DNA of 52,088 nt from positions 32,329-84,416 of the forward strand of contig DBHI01000120.1 in the NCBI GenBank assembly GCA_002296125.1, read 5' to 3'. This document shows positions 9,434 to 18,810 of the stretch, one piece after another. The position numbers and the translations under genes are program-made. The notes below the pieces were generated by a model, which ran no database searches, was not told where the DNA came from, and worked only from the letters and a program-made list of their open reading frames with translations. Origin of the DNA: Anaerolineales bacterium UBA832. GTDB lineage: Bacteria; Chloroflexota; Anaerolineae; Anaerolineales; UBA11657. Every line of letters starts with the position of its first letter. The first letter of the stretch is position 1.

Positions 9434-10915
9434 ATGAACGAAGTTGCACGCTTGTACCAAGTTAATAATAAGTCTATTGCTGTTAAACTTTTTGTTACAG
9501 TTTATCTGTTGTGCTTATTTTTTATGGATTCAACTTCCCATGGTGTATTTACTGGTACAAATAGATTCCAGTATTTATCTTATGCAATTGTAGAGAACCA
9601 GACTATAGATATTAGTATAGTTGAGGAACAATATGGAGAAACAGTTGAAGCTTATGAAGTAAATGGTAAGCGAGTACAAATAATTAATCCAGGATTGGGA
9701 TTACTAATGTCACCAGTTTATGCTTTGTCATCATCAATGGGTATAGAGGACTATATTGAAGGTACAATTGGTAATCAATGGATAACTCCATATAGAGGAT
9801 TGTTGTTTGCATTAATTATTAATGCAACTATGGCGGCAATATTTGTCACATCTTTGTGGTTAATTTTTCGGTGGTTAGGTTTATCTATCAAACTTTCGAT
9901 GAGTATTGCTATTGGAGTTGGATGGGGCAGTATGGCTGCTTATTATTTTACCGCTGGTACTAATGTACAAACTGCAGTTGAAACTGCTTTGTCTACTTTG
10001 GCCTGGCTTTTTATTATTGGGTTGGATCGTGGTATTAAGATTAAATATCATGCATTTTGGTCGGGTTTTTTCATGGGTATTGCGATTCTGGTGAATGTAC
10101 CTGCTGTTATAACAGCTATGTGTACAATGCTATATATTTTTTATGTGTATAGATCTAAAACATTAAGTTTTATCATAGGCTTAATACCAGGTATTATTAT
10201 TTTGTTGATTTATCAGTGGATTGCTTTAGGAAATCCTTTTTTGGATGTTCCTTTTGCATATTTTCAATCTAAAGGTTTGTACAGTAATCCCGATGATGTT
10301 AGCTTTATACAGGTTGCTTTGGAATTTCTAATAGGTTGGCACCAGGGCATAATTTGGTATTTTCCTTTATTGGTTGTTATGTTTATTGGAATACGTCGAT
10401 TGAAGACAAATAAGCATTTGACCATTGTTTGTTTGACATTAATGTTCTTGCATTGGATGTTTGCAACATGGTACACACATTTATGGATTCAAACCGAACA
10501 GATGCTGTCCTTTTATCCATGGTATGCTACTCCAGGACCAGGTGGACCAAGATACTTACTTCCAGCTGTACCATTTGTAGCAATTTTGATATCTCAAATC
10601 GATTATAGATATCTGTATTTGAGGACGTTTGCTGTTTGGTTAGGTGTTTTAGGAATGTGTTTAAATATTCCTGTATTGATGTATCCAGCAGGTGGACCTG
10701 TGTTTCGAAGTTTTATTTTAATGATGAAATATGGATTACAGGTTCCTCTAGCTAAAATAGTTGTTAACTATACTCAAAATGAATTCAAACTGTTTACTGT
10801 TGAAACTACATATGTGATAACGTGGTTGGTTGTTTTAATTGGAGCTTTGCTTTGGATATGGGGTATAAATAGATTTCGAGATTGGATTTTTGATGATTGT
10901 GAGTGTAGAGAGTAA
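9434..10915 (+). CDS. Multi-pass membrane protein, GT-C/GT39-like
   Basis: A 493-residue membrane protein with around ten hydrophobic helices. The first external loop, near residues 35-95, is rich in Asp and Glu (ENQTIDISIVEEQYG). Later loops hold QTAVETALSTLAW and a polar segment near residues 345-380 (WYATPGPGGPRYLLP) that resembles the GPRYLLP element of bacterial dolichyl-phosphate-mannose-type transferases. The probable role is transfer of a lipid-phosphate-linked sugar to the glycan outside the membrane. A 103-base gap precedes it, containing no convincing promoter. Its TAA overlaps the following ATG by one base. Confidence 0.6.
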   Translation: MNEVARLYQVNNKSIAVKLFVTVYLLCLFFMDSTSHGVFTGTNRFQYLSYAIVENQTIDISIVEEQYGETVEAYEVNGKRVQIINPGLGLLMSPVYALSSSMGIEDYIEGTIGNQWITPYRGLLFALIINATMAAIFVTSLWLIFRWLGLSIKLSMSIAIGVGWGSMAAYYFTAGTNVQTAVETALSTLAWLFIIGLDRGIKIKYHAFWSGFFMGIAILVNVPAVITAMCTMLYIFYVYRSKTLSFIIGLIPGIIILLIYQWIALGNPFLDVPFAYFQSKGLYSNPDDVSFIQVALEFLIGWHQGIIWYFPLLVVMFIGIRRLKTNKHLTIVCLTLMFLHWMFATWYTHLWIQTEQMLSFYPWYATPGPGGPRYLLPAVPFVAILISQIDYRYLYLRTFAVWLGVLGMCLNIPVLMYPAGGPVFRSFILMMKYGLQVPLAKIVVNYTQNEFKLFTVETTYVITWLVVLIGALLWIWGINRFRDWIFDDCECRE

Positions 10916-12099
10916 TGGCAAAGAATAGTATTGTTTTTATGATGGATTATAGGGGTGATCAATTACAAATTGGTGGTACATCTAATTATTTGAAATTGCT
11001 TGCTCCTAGAGTTCGCGATCTTGGATTTGATGTTAGGGTTGCTATGCCATATTCAAATCGTACAGAAGATGTACTTGATTTTATGAGTGAACAAAATATT
11101 ACAGTTGATAATGTTGATATTTCACCTCAGTTTGGGAATGTATTTGATCGTATCTATGCTGCTTACAGTTATTTTTCTAGAGTACGTCCTGATCTCGCTC
11201 ATTTTATTTTGCCGTGGTGGAATTCATGTGAGTATGGTATTTTGGGTGCAAGATTGGCAAGTATTGGATCTAGGATTGTAACTTATCAATCTTTTCCTGA
11301 AAAAATTGATGAAAAAATATTTAAAGGAGTGAAGGGATTCTTGCGTTTGCGTAGGCACTTGTTTACTTGTCATTCTGTACATAAAGCTATTTCAGTAAGT
11401 GAAATAAATAAACATAGGCTTATAAATAATAAGTTTTATTTATCCAATAAAGTAAAAGTTATTAGAAATATGATTGAATCTTGTAAGTTTTCTTCTATAG
11501 AGAACTCCATAGATTTTCGTAAGATATGGGGGATTGGTGATCATAAAACAATTATTACTGTGATAGGATATCTTGAACCAATTAAAGGTCATAAATATTT
11601 GTTCGACGCTTTGCCAAATATTGTTAAAGTACATCCTAATGTTATTGTTTTAGTAGTTGGTGATGGTGAATTGAGGGAGTATTTTCACAAGCAAGTGCGT
11701 GAATTAAATGTTGAAGAAAATGTATTGTTTGTTGGCTGGCAGAATGACATTCCTAACATTTTATCAGCGTCAGACATGTTAATATTACCCTCTTTGTCAG
11801 AAGGACTTCCGTTTGTAATTCCAGAAGCAATGGCTGCTGGTTTACCTATTGTGTCTACAAGAGTAGGGGGTATTCCAGAAGCAATTGTTGATGGACAAAC
11901 AGGATATTTGGTAGATCCGAAATCATCCATGGAAATAGCGGAAGCAGTCATAAAGATGCTAGATAATCCTGAAAGGATGTTATCGATGGGTAGTGCTGGT
12001 CAAGTACGTGCTATTACTGAATTTGATGTAAGTCGCATGGTTTTAGATACATGTGGTGTGTACAATGATGTTTTGTTCAATGGTTTGATAGATAGATAA
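10915..12099 (+). CDS. Family 4 glycosyltransferase
   Basis: A 394-residue GT-B enzyme. The N-terminal acceptor domain contains GGTSNYLKLLAP. The donor domain has VIGYLEPIKGHKYL and the EX7E signature SEGLPFVIPEAMAAGLPIV near residue 297, followed by STRVGGIPEAIVDG. These bind the nucleotide-sugar and support retaining transfer. It belongs to the same broad subgroup as the next gene (12181), with similar donor-domain wording, and the pair probably arose by duplication followed by divergence. The start is fixed by the one-base overlap with the upstream stop. Confidence 0.88.
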   Translation: MAKNSIVFMMDYRGDQLQIGGTSNYLKLLAPRVRDLGFDVRVAMPYSNRTEDVLDFMSEQNITVDNVDISPQFGNVFDRIYAAYSYFSRVRPDLAHFILPWWNSCEYGILGARLASIGSRIVTYQSFPEKIDEKIFKGVKGFLRLRRHLFTCHSVHKAISVSEINKHRLINNKFYLSNKVKVIRNMIESCKFSSIENSIDFRKIWGIGDHKTIITVIGYLEPIKGHKYLFDALPNIVKVHPNVIVLVVGDGELREYFHKQVRELNVEENVLFVGWQNDIPNILSASDMLILPSLSEGLPFVIPEAMAAGLPIVSTRVGGIPEAIVDGQTGYLVDPKSSMEIAEAVIKMLDNPERMLSMGSAGQVRAITEFDVSRMVLDTCGVYNDVLFNGLIDR

Positions 12100-12180
12100 A
12101 TAATAGTGTTAACTTGTCTGCAACTATGTTTTGGGTATTACAAATTGATTTCTGAATGAATGATTGATTGATACATATTT

Positions 12181-13299
12181 ATGATCAGAGATATATTATT
12201 CTTTCAACATAACACAGAATTTGGTCTTACTGAACGATATCTATCACAGTTGGCTATTAAGTTAGATCGTTCGAAATTTCGATCACATCTTGTATATCCA
12301 GATGCTAGCAAATTAGATGAGTTTAAAGATTTGGTAGAGTATGGGGTAAATTTACATGTTTTACCAGAACAAGTTTTCAATATAAATTTTTTTCACAGCA
12401 TCAAAATCATAAGGGAATCATTAATAGATTTAAAACCAGATTTGATTCATTTTAATGATCCGGGTGTTATTGGAATGTTGGCTGCACGTTTATATAATTC
12501 TTCGCCAATAGTAATGACACATCATACTCCAGAGCTTGATAGAAATTATGATTTGCCTGGAAAAATTTTGGAAAAACTGGCTTTTTTGGGTAATACTGAA
12601 GTAATTTTTACCTCGGAACAAGATAGTAGAACTGGCGGTATACTGGATGGTAATTATAAATGGAATCACACGGTCATCCCATATGGAATAGATGTTTCGT
12701 TATTTGATGGAGATTTAAACAAGAAGGATATATTTGATAGATTTAACATCCCTTACGATCACAAAGTGGTTGTAAACGTTGCGAGATTAGTACCTCAAAA
12801 AGGTCACAAATATCTTATTTTAGCGGCTGAGAATGTTATTGAAACAATTGAGAATGTGTCTTTTTTGATTATAGGTGATGGTGAATTGCGACAGGAGCTA
12901 CAATACCAAGTCGATCAAGCAGGGATTTCTGATCGTTGTATTTTTGCTGGCTATGTGTCAGATGTGCATAACATACTCAATGTTTGCGATGCTTTTGTGA
13001 TGCCATCTTTGTTTGAAGGGTTATGTATGGCTGTGTTAGAAGCTTCTGCATCTGGTCTACCTGTAGTTTCAACAAGAGTTGGTGGAATTCCGTCCGTGGT
13101 TGTTAATGACGAGACAGGAATATTGGTTCCCGTGAAAGATGTAGATGAATTGACTTCAGGGATTATGAAAATGATTTGCAATCCAGAATATTCCAATAGA
13201 TTGGGTGAATCAGGAAGAAATATTGTTGTGGAAAAATTTTCAGTAGAATCAATGATAAAAAATACAGAAGATCTTTACGATAGGATTCTTGGCAAATAA
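12181..13299 (+). CDS. Family 4 glycosyltransferase
   Basis: A 372-residue GT-B retaining transferase. It has HFNDPGVIGMLAARL in the acceptor domain, NVARLVPQKGHKYLI and the EX7E motif FEGLCMAVLEASASGLPVV near residue 279, then STRVGGIPSVVVNDETG. It begins at ATG after an 81-base gap containing a short TGAATGAATGATTGATTGAT run and no clear ribosome binding site, so the start is less certain than its neighbours. The gap is the longest break in this part of the cluster, but no confident promoter is visible in it. Confidence 0.87.
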   Translation: MIRDILFFQHNTEFGLTERYLSQLAIKLDRSKFRSHLVYPDASKLDEFKDLVEYGVNLHVLPEQVFNINFFHSIKIIRESLIDLKPDLIHFNDPGVIGMLAARLYNSSPIVMTHHTPELDRNYDLPGKILEKLAFLGNTEVIFTSEQDSRTGGILDGNYKWNHTVIPYGIDVSLFDGDLNKKDIFDRFNIPYDHKVVVNVARLVPQKGHKYLILAAENVIETIENVSFLIIGDGELRQELQYQVDQAGISDRCIFAGYVSDVHNILNVCDAFVMPSLFEGLCMAVLEASASGLPVVSTRVGGIPSVVVNDETGILVPVKDVDELTSGIMKMICNPEYSNRLGESGRNIVVEKFSVESMIKNTEDLYDRILGK

Positions 13300-13305
13300 A
13301 GGGAC

Positions 13306-14283
13306 ATGATATCTATGGTTAATGATCCGATGGTCAGTGTAGTGATTGCTTCTTATAATCGTGCAGATTTTATATATGATTCTATTGTGAGTGTACAAAA
13401 CCAGACTTTTACAGATAAAGAGATAATTGTTGTTGATGATGGTTCAACTGATGATACACGCAGTATACTCCAAGAGTTTGGTGGACAAATAAGTGTAATA
13501 TATCAAAGTAACCAGGGTAGATCAGCAGCTAGGAACAATGGTGTAATGAATGCAAAAGGCAGACTCATTGCTTTTTTGGATTCGGATGATGTATGGATGC
13601 ATGATAAATTAGACAAGCAGGTAGATATGTTGTTTGATAAATCAGATGTGGGATTAATACATACTTTCTCAGATGTGATTGATTCAAGTGGTATATTCAT
13701 CCCACATGAAAGTAAACTTCGCCAAAAACTTCATACACAGTCTGTTAAAAAGGGATATTCTTATGAAAGCTTAAGTGAAAATTGTGTAATGTTTCTGTCA
13801 ACAGTGATGGTTCGACGGGATTGTTGGGATGATGTTGGTCCTATGGATATTACAATACCTGCATTTGAGGATTGGGATTGGTATATGCGATTGTCACGTA
13901 AATATAATGTAGGAGTTATCCCAGAAATATTAGTACATTTTCGATTGCATGAATCTAATACTTCTCAAAAAGAATTTTTTCAAGGCAGAATTTTGACATG
14001 CGAGAAGCATTTGAAGTGGTTAAATGAGCAAACTGCTGGAAATGAGAATGTATTGAATGTTAGACGTAATTTTTATCTACAGCTTGCCGGAGCATATTAT
14101 GTACATAATGATTCTCTGCAAGTTGGTTTGTATATGCGTAAGGCAATAGAAATTGATAGAAATGTAGTTTTTAATTTGTACAATTTGCGTTATATATTAA
14201 CGATGTTATTTTCTGATAGGGTGTCTAACACTCTCCGACAATTAAAGAGACTAGTCATTAAGTTAATGATTAGAAATAGATAG
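13306..14283 (+). CDS. Family 2 glycosyltransferase
   Basis: A 325-residue GT-A enzyme with VSVVIASYNRADFIYDSI at the start, DDGSTDDTRSIL, and DSDDVWMHDKLDKQ near residue 92 as the DxD metal site. EDWDWYMRLSRKY carries the likely catalytic acidic pair. The C-terminus contains a cationic segment (LRQLKRLVIKLMIRNR). In-frame ATG codons at 13306, 13315 and 13330 are all possible starts. AAAGGGA sits very close to the first and at a better distance from the second, so the exact N-terminus is open by 3-8 residues. It is only six bases behind the preceding GT4 and so is co-transcribed with it. Confidence 0.88.
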   Translation: MISMVNDPMVSVVIASYNRADFIYDSIVSVQNQTFTDKEIIVVDDGSTDDTRSILQEFGGQISVIYQSNQGRSAARNNGVMNAKGRLIAFLDSDDVWMHDKLDKQVDMLFDKSDVGLIHTFSDVIDSSGIFIPHESKLRQKLHTQSVKKGYSYESLSENCVMFLSTVMVRRDCWDDVGPMDITIPAFEDWDWYMRLSRKYNVGVIPEILVHFRLHESNTSQKEFFQGRILTCEKHLKWLNEQTAGNENVLNVRRNFYLQLAGAYYVHNDSLQVGLYMRKAIEIDRNVVFNLYNLRYILTMLFSDRVSNTLRQLKRLVIKLMIRNR

Positions 14284-14326
14284 ACCCTATTTTGGACTGT
14301 TTCTTTATAATTTTAGTTAAGATATT

Positions 14327-15064
14327 ATGAAACATTTTGATGAACGTATTGTTCCTGATAATGTTCCGATAGGAATATTGTCAATGCATATCAAGCGTTA
14401 TGAGTTTGTGAAATCATATATGAGACGAGGGTATGTATTGGATGTTGCATGTGGTGTTGGCTACGGGTCTCGTTATTTGGTTGATGCAGGTTTTAAAGTT
14501 ATAGGCGTGGATATTGATGTAGAGTCTGTGTCATATGCTCAATCTCGTTATTCAGTATTGGGCAATCCTAAATTTGTTGTTGCGGACGCGATTGCAATGG
14601 GATTTGGTTGTAAAACATTTGATGTAATATGTTCGTTTGAAACAATTGAGCATATTAAGGATCCCAATTTATTTTTACAGGAAATAAAAAGATTACTAAA
14701 AGATGATGGAATATTTGTTGTTTCTACACCGATTGCTAGCGATACTACAAATAATCCAGCAAACCCATTTCATTTTCAAGAATGGAGTCCAAACGATTTT
14801 CGGAACTTACTTAGTAAATATTTTGATCATGTTGAATTGTTTTCGCAGGTGCGTAGGCAGACGGATTCTAGTACGCTTTTAAAACGTCTTGACATTTTGA
14901 ATTTACGTAAGTGGTTTTTACCCAAAATATTAGTTAGAAAATTAGCTAATATTGCTGGAGTGCAAGCAATGGATAGTATGCTTGTGGATCACATAGATAT
15001 TATAGATGGGATAGTTGAAGGAGCTAGCGAGATAATAATAATAGCGAAAAATGAAAACGATTAA
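14327..15064 (+). CDS. SAM-dependent methyltransferase
   Basis: A 245-residue class I methyltransferase. Motif I is VLDVACGVGYGSRYL near residues 38-52, and the acidic end of strand 2 is VIGVDID. SFETIEHIKDPNLFLQEIKR is the UbiE/Methyltransf_11-type motif before the post-I strand. It probably methylates a hydroxyl, or less likely an amine, on the growing glycan or its lipid-linked intermediate. It overlaps the next methyltransferase by 14 bases, so the two are likely translated together and may act at two positions of the same repeat unit. Confidence 0.85.
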   Translation: MKHFDERIVPDNVPIGILSMHIKRYEFVKSYMRRGYVLDVACGVGYGSRYLVDAGFKVIGVDIDVESVSYAQSRYSVLGNPKFVVADAIAMGFGCKTFDVICSFETIEHIKDPNLFLQEIKRLLKDDGIFVVSTPIASDTTNNPANPFHFQEWSPNDFRNLLSKYFDHVELFSQVRRQTDSSTLLKRLDILNLRKWFLPKILVRKLANIAGVQAMDSMLVDHIDIIDGIVEGASEIIIIAKNEND

Positions 15065-15860
15065 CAATAATCAATGGGGCGACGTATGGAAGAATGATAT
15101 GCACGCATATGATGCAGATTCAGAATTAATGTCAATGAATATTGAAAATGTTAGTGTTCGTTGCGAAAAAATTATGCATTATGTTAAACAACATATTGGA
15201 GATCTTACACAGAAAAAATCTGTAGAAGTTGGTTGTGGTGGTGCTATATATAGTCAGATATTTGCACGTATGGGTGCTATTGCAACTTTAATTGATTATA
15301 GTGTTGAAGCATTAGAGTTAGCTGAACGTAATTTCACTAATTTAGGTTTAGATGCTGACATGATTGAAACTGATGTATTTAATTTGTCATCAAATTTGAT
15401 TGAAAAATTTGATGTTGCTATGTCATTTGGTACTGTAGAACATTATCGATACCCAGAAAGACTAGAAATTTGTAGAGCACATATAGATTTGTTAAGACCA
15501 GGTGGTATTTGTATTATTAGTACTCCTAATATATTTTTTCTTCCTCATGAGTTGTTGAAAATATTATTAGTAAGAAAAGGAAAGTGGTTTTTAGGTTATG
15601 AGGGAAGCTTTTCTCCCTTTGAATTACGTAATGTTGGTCATAAATTAGGATTAAGGAATATTAAAATTATTGGTTCATCTTGGCGAGCAGATTTAATTAG
15701 ATACATGAATATTATAAGAGAAACCAATACATTTAAGAATTGGTTCCAGACCACTAATCCACAAGTTGATGCATTGTTGTCTCCTACAAAACAAACACAT
15801 AATTGGTTAGATGATTTTATTGGACATGATATTGTGTTGTTGGGTGTGAAGGATGTGTAA
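15051..15860 (+). CDS. SAM-dependent methyltransferase
   Basis: A 269-residue class I methyltransferase starting inside the end of the previous one. SVEVGCGGAIYSQIF near residue 58 is the glycine-rich SAM loop, TLIDYSVEALELAERN follows, and MSFGTVEHYRYPER is the conserved segment after strand 4. STPNIFFLPHELLK and the following basic region may contact the substrate. It is not closely similar to its neighbour, so simple tandem duplication is unlikely. The acceptor is probably a sugar hydroxyl in this pathway, but that is inferred from context only. Confidence 0.84.
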   Translation: MKTINNNQWGDVWKNDMHAYDADSELMSMNIENVSVRCEKIMHYVKQHIGDLTQKKSVEVGCGGAIYSQIFARMGAIATLIDYSVEALELAERNFTNLGLDADMIETDVFNLSSNLIEKFDVAMSFGTVEHYRYPERLEICRAHIDLLRPGGICIISTPNIFFLPHELLKILLVRKGKWFLGYEGSFSPFELRNVGHKLGLRNIKIIGSSWRADLIRYMNIIRETNTFKNWFQTTNPQVDALLSPTKQTHNWLDDFIGHDIVLLGVKDV

Positions 15861-15869
15861 GGTAAGTCA

Positions 15870-16994
15870 ATGCGAATAGTTTATACCGTATTAGATGGTC
15901 GTATGTCTGGTGGTCAAGTGATTTGTGGGAATATTATGACCACTGCGTGTGATAGTGGTCATGATGTTTGTTTAGTTACACCTAATAGAGGTGAATTTAC
16001 TGATGAATTGGCTGAAAAAAATATTGATGTTTATACAATTCCTATGGAACGTACATTTCACTTTTACCAAGCAATAGTTTTTGCTCGATTTTTGCGTGAT
16101 TGGAATGCAGATTTAGTTCATTGCCATGCAGCTGTTACCGGTACTATATTAGCACGCATTGGTGCAAAAATAGCTGGAGTACCACTGATTAGTCATGTTC
16201 ATATTGAAAATAAATTTAGTGATGTATATTGGATTAGGAAATTGCAGATAATTTTATACAATTTGACTGCTAATTTTGTAGATCATATTTTAGCTATCAG
16301 CAATGCTACTAAGTTGTCTCTAGTAAATCAAGGAATTACTGACAATAGAATTACTGTGATTCATAATGGAGTTCAGATACCTGAAAAGGTTGTTGATGTT
16401 GCAGAAATTAAACAGATCAAAAAATCATTAGGATTAAAAGCTGATTCCAAAATTATAGGAATGGTCGCTAGATTGTGTCCGATTAAAGGGCAGAAAGAGT
16501 TTATTTATTCTGCACACAATATTTGTGATGATTTTTCAGATGTGGAATTTGTAATAATTGGAGAAGATTATGAATTCAATGGAGAGTTTCGTAATGAATT
16601 ACAGGAACTAGTTGATAATTTAGGTTTGGTCAATGTTGTGCATTTTCTCGGTTATCGTAATGATGTAAAAAATATATTGAGTTGTTTTGATGTCTTTGTT
16701 TTACCATCATGGATAGAGGGTTTTCCAGTTACGATTTTGGAGGCAATGGCAGCAAGAAAGCCAGTTGTTGCCACCGATGTTGGTGGTGTTTCCGAAATAA
16801 TATCTAATTATCAAACAGGTCTACTAATTCCGGAGAAGGATGTTTTACGGCTAACTGTAGCAATTGTTTCATTGTTGAATGATTCTCGGAAAGCTAGTTT
16901 GATTAGTGAGACTGGTTACAGATACGTGCTGAACAATTTTTCACATGACCACATGTGGACTCAGATTAGTAGATTATATGAATTATATGAATAA
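15870..16994 (+). CDS. Family 4 glycosyltransferase
   Basis: A 374-residue GT-B transferase. It starts MRIVYTVLDGRMSGGQVICG (the acceptor-domain glycine-rich loop) and has LVHCHAAVTGTILARIGAK and HVHIENKFSD. The donor domain shows VARLCPIKGQKEFIY and the EX7E site IEGFPVTILEAMAARKPVV near residue 282, then TDVGGVSEIISN. This is a normal length and complete architecture for the family. GGTAAG lies just upstream of the ATG. Its end overlaps the start of the following membrane protein. Confidence 0.88.
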   Translation: MRIVYTVLDGRMSGGQVICGNIMTTACDSGHDVCLVTPNRGEFTDELAEKNIDVYTIPMERTFHFYQAIVFARFLRDWNADLVHCHAAVTGTILARIGAKIAGVPLISHVHIENKFSDVYWIRKLQIILYNLTANFVDHILAISNATKLSLVNQGITDNRITVIHNGVQIPEKVVDVAEIKQIKKSLGLKADSKIIGMVARLCPIKGQKEFIYSAHNICDDFSDVEFVIIGEDYEFNGEFRNELQELVDNLGLVNVVHFLGYRNDVKNILSCFDVFVLPSWIEGFPVTILEAMAARKPVVATDVGGVSEIISNYQTGLLIPEKDVLRLTVAIVSLLNDSRKASLISETGYRYVLNNFSHDHMWTQISRLYELYE

Positions 16995-18810
16995 ATTTAT
17001 GAAAATTAAGAACACACTTTCCATTGATGGATGGATATGCTGTGTGCTTACAATTGTAGCTATAAGTACTAGGTGGTTCTTTATTCAAGGTAATAATTCT
17101 GTGCCTTTTGATATACAAGATGAAATAGCATTAGTATGGGCTCTAAAGGATTTTTTGATTGGTGAATGGAGTGGTATTAGTGGTCCAATTCACAGGTTTG
17201 TAGCTTCTTATTTGTTTGCACCATTTTATGGGGTTTATTTCTTTTACTTATGGTTAATTAATTCTACTAGTGGCTTAGGTCCTATCCAGCAATCTTTTTT
17301 TATTCAGTCATCTAATGCATATAATGATATAGGTATTTGGGTATTGGTTCCTAGGTTAGTATCATGGTTGTCACTAGTACTATCAATACCATTGCAATAT
17401 ATGTTGACTCGTAGAATTACAGATAACAGAATCACATCGGTTTTGGCTGCTATTTTGTTGCTTTTTTCATTTACACATATATACTCATCTTTTTTTGGTC
17501 TTCCTGATGGTATTGGTTTGTTATTATTTCAGGGAACATTATTGTATAGCTTTTCCTACATCAATAAAAGATACAGAAAATCTTTAATCGTATTTTCGAT
17601 ATTAATTGCTTTTACATTACTAGTTCAAGTATTAAATGGTATTGTTTTTATATTAGCTGGAATATGGTTTTTGGTATCGATTCATAGGACACAGAACAAT
17701 ATTATCTCTAGAAAATTAGTTTCAGAAATTGTTATTATTGCTTTTACTGTTGTTATATGTCTTATCATTATTAATCCACTATTTTATTTGGCTCCTAGTA
17801 ATATTTTGGATGAAGTCAATTATGGCATTGGAGAATGGATTCCGAGTTCAGAATCTAATATCTTGATGACTATAATATATATTTTGCGTGTAATATTTGA
17901 TGAAATTTTGGGGTTAGAATTAAGTTTGTTGTTATTGGCTGCTATTTTAAGATTTGTAATGTTAAAGGGTAATGTAGATTGGATATATATGGTTATAGGA
18001 CCATTATTATTGGCCTTTTTTATTATGGCCTTTTTTACAGAACTGACATATGAAACTAATTTGTTATCCATATATGTTCCAGTAACAATTTTGTCTGCTT
18101 GGGTTCTAACTCAAATAAAATTGTATAATTTTCCTGATTTGCATTTGGTGGGCAATGTCTTCAGCAGGTTTGTGTGGCCTTTGATATTAATTGTAGTTTT
18201 ATGGGGACCAGTAAACAAATGGTTTAGTTTTTATCAGCTAACGCTTGAACAAGGAACACGTTTAATGGCCAAGAATTGGATTGAAGCTAATATTCCATCT
18301 GATTCTAAGATATATATGGCTCCATATACTTATTCTGCTCCTTTAATTAAGAGTGTTTCTCAGATAAAAATGGATTCCATCGATGGTGAGTTGTCTGATT
18401 GGCGATTAAATTCTGAGATTGGCAATCAATTATCCCCATCATATTTTCTTGTAAATGATTCTCATTTAGATTCGCATCAATATTCTGAACCTGATTATTT
18501 TATTCAATCGATTTTTGTTTATGGAGAATATGATTGTAAGATTGATCGAGAGATTGATATTATTGATTGTCCGTACAATCCTTTAAGAGGATCATATCCT
18601 TATTTTAGTGCAATAAATCAGATCCCTAACAATTTAGATAGAGATTTATTGTTACTTAGGGAATTTACACCATTGTGTTCTGGATCTGGCGTAGAAAAGG
18701 GCATTATAAATTACAGGACTAATGTTTTAAGAAATAATATCGATGATTTGTGTACGTTTGGTCCGATTATTAACATATATGAAGTTGTCTCTAGTTTTCA
18801 ATCTCAATGA
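16987..18810 (+). CDS. Multi-pass membrane protein, GT39-like
   Basis: A roughly 607-residue membrane protein with about ten to eleven hydrophobic helices and a soluble C-terminal region after about residue 430. The first loop contains FDIQDEIALVW near residue 44, the Asp-Glu pair expected for a GT-C active site. I placed the start at the ATG in ATGAATAA (16987), an 8-base overlap with the upstream stop. In-frame ATGs at 16945, 16978 and 16999 are alternatives, and the first would give a long overlap and a polar, unlikely N-terminus. The C-terminal domain has NWIEANIPSDSKIYM, a segment commonly seen after the membrane part of such transferases. Donor and acceptor are unknown. Confidence 0.6.
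   Translation: MNKFMKIKNTLSIDGWICCVLTIVAISTRWFFIQGNNSVPFDIQDEIALVWALKDFLIGEWSGISGPIHRFVASYLFAPFYGVYFFYLWLINSTSGLGPIQQSFFIQSSNAYNDIGIWVLVPRLVSWLSLVLSIPLQYMLTRRITDNRITSVLAAILLLFSFTHIYSSFFGLPDGIGLLLFQGTLLYSFSYINKRYRKSLIVFSILIAFTLLVQVLNGIVFILAGIWFLVSIHRTQNNIISRKLVSEIVIIAFTVVICLIIINPLFYLAPSNILDEVNYGIGEWIPSSESNILMTIIYILRVIFDEILGLELSLLLLAAILRFVMLKGNVDWIYMVIGPLLLAFFIMAFFTELTYETNLLSIYVPVTILSAWVLTQIKLYNFPDLHLVGNVFSRFVWPLILIVVLWGPVNKWFSFYQLTLEQGTRLMAKNWIEANIPSDSKIYMAPYTYSAPLIKSVSQIKMDSIDGELSDWRLNSEIGNQLSPSYFLVNDSHLDSHQYSEPDYFIQSIFVYGEYDCKIDREIDIIDCPYNPLRGSYPYFSAINQIPNNLDRDLLLLREFTPLCSGSGVEKGIINYRTNVLRNNIDDLCTFGPIINIYEVVSSFQSQ

Noticed and set aside
9053..9460. A 135-codon open frame on the minus strand
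   Set aside because: It overlaps the end of a well-supported + strand membrane protein gene, has no family motifs, and the low-complexity composition fits an antisense shadow.
12150..12180. Short TGAATGAATGATTGATTGAT run before the GT4 gene
   Set aside because: It is a four-base slippage-type pattern in AT-rich intergenic DNA and is not long enough to be a regulatory or phase-variation repeat by itself.
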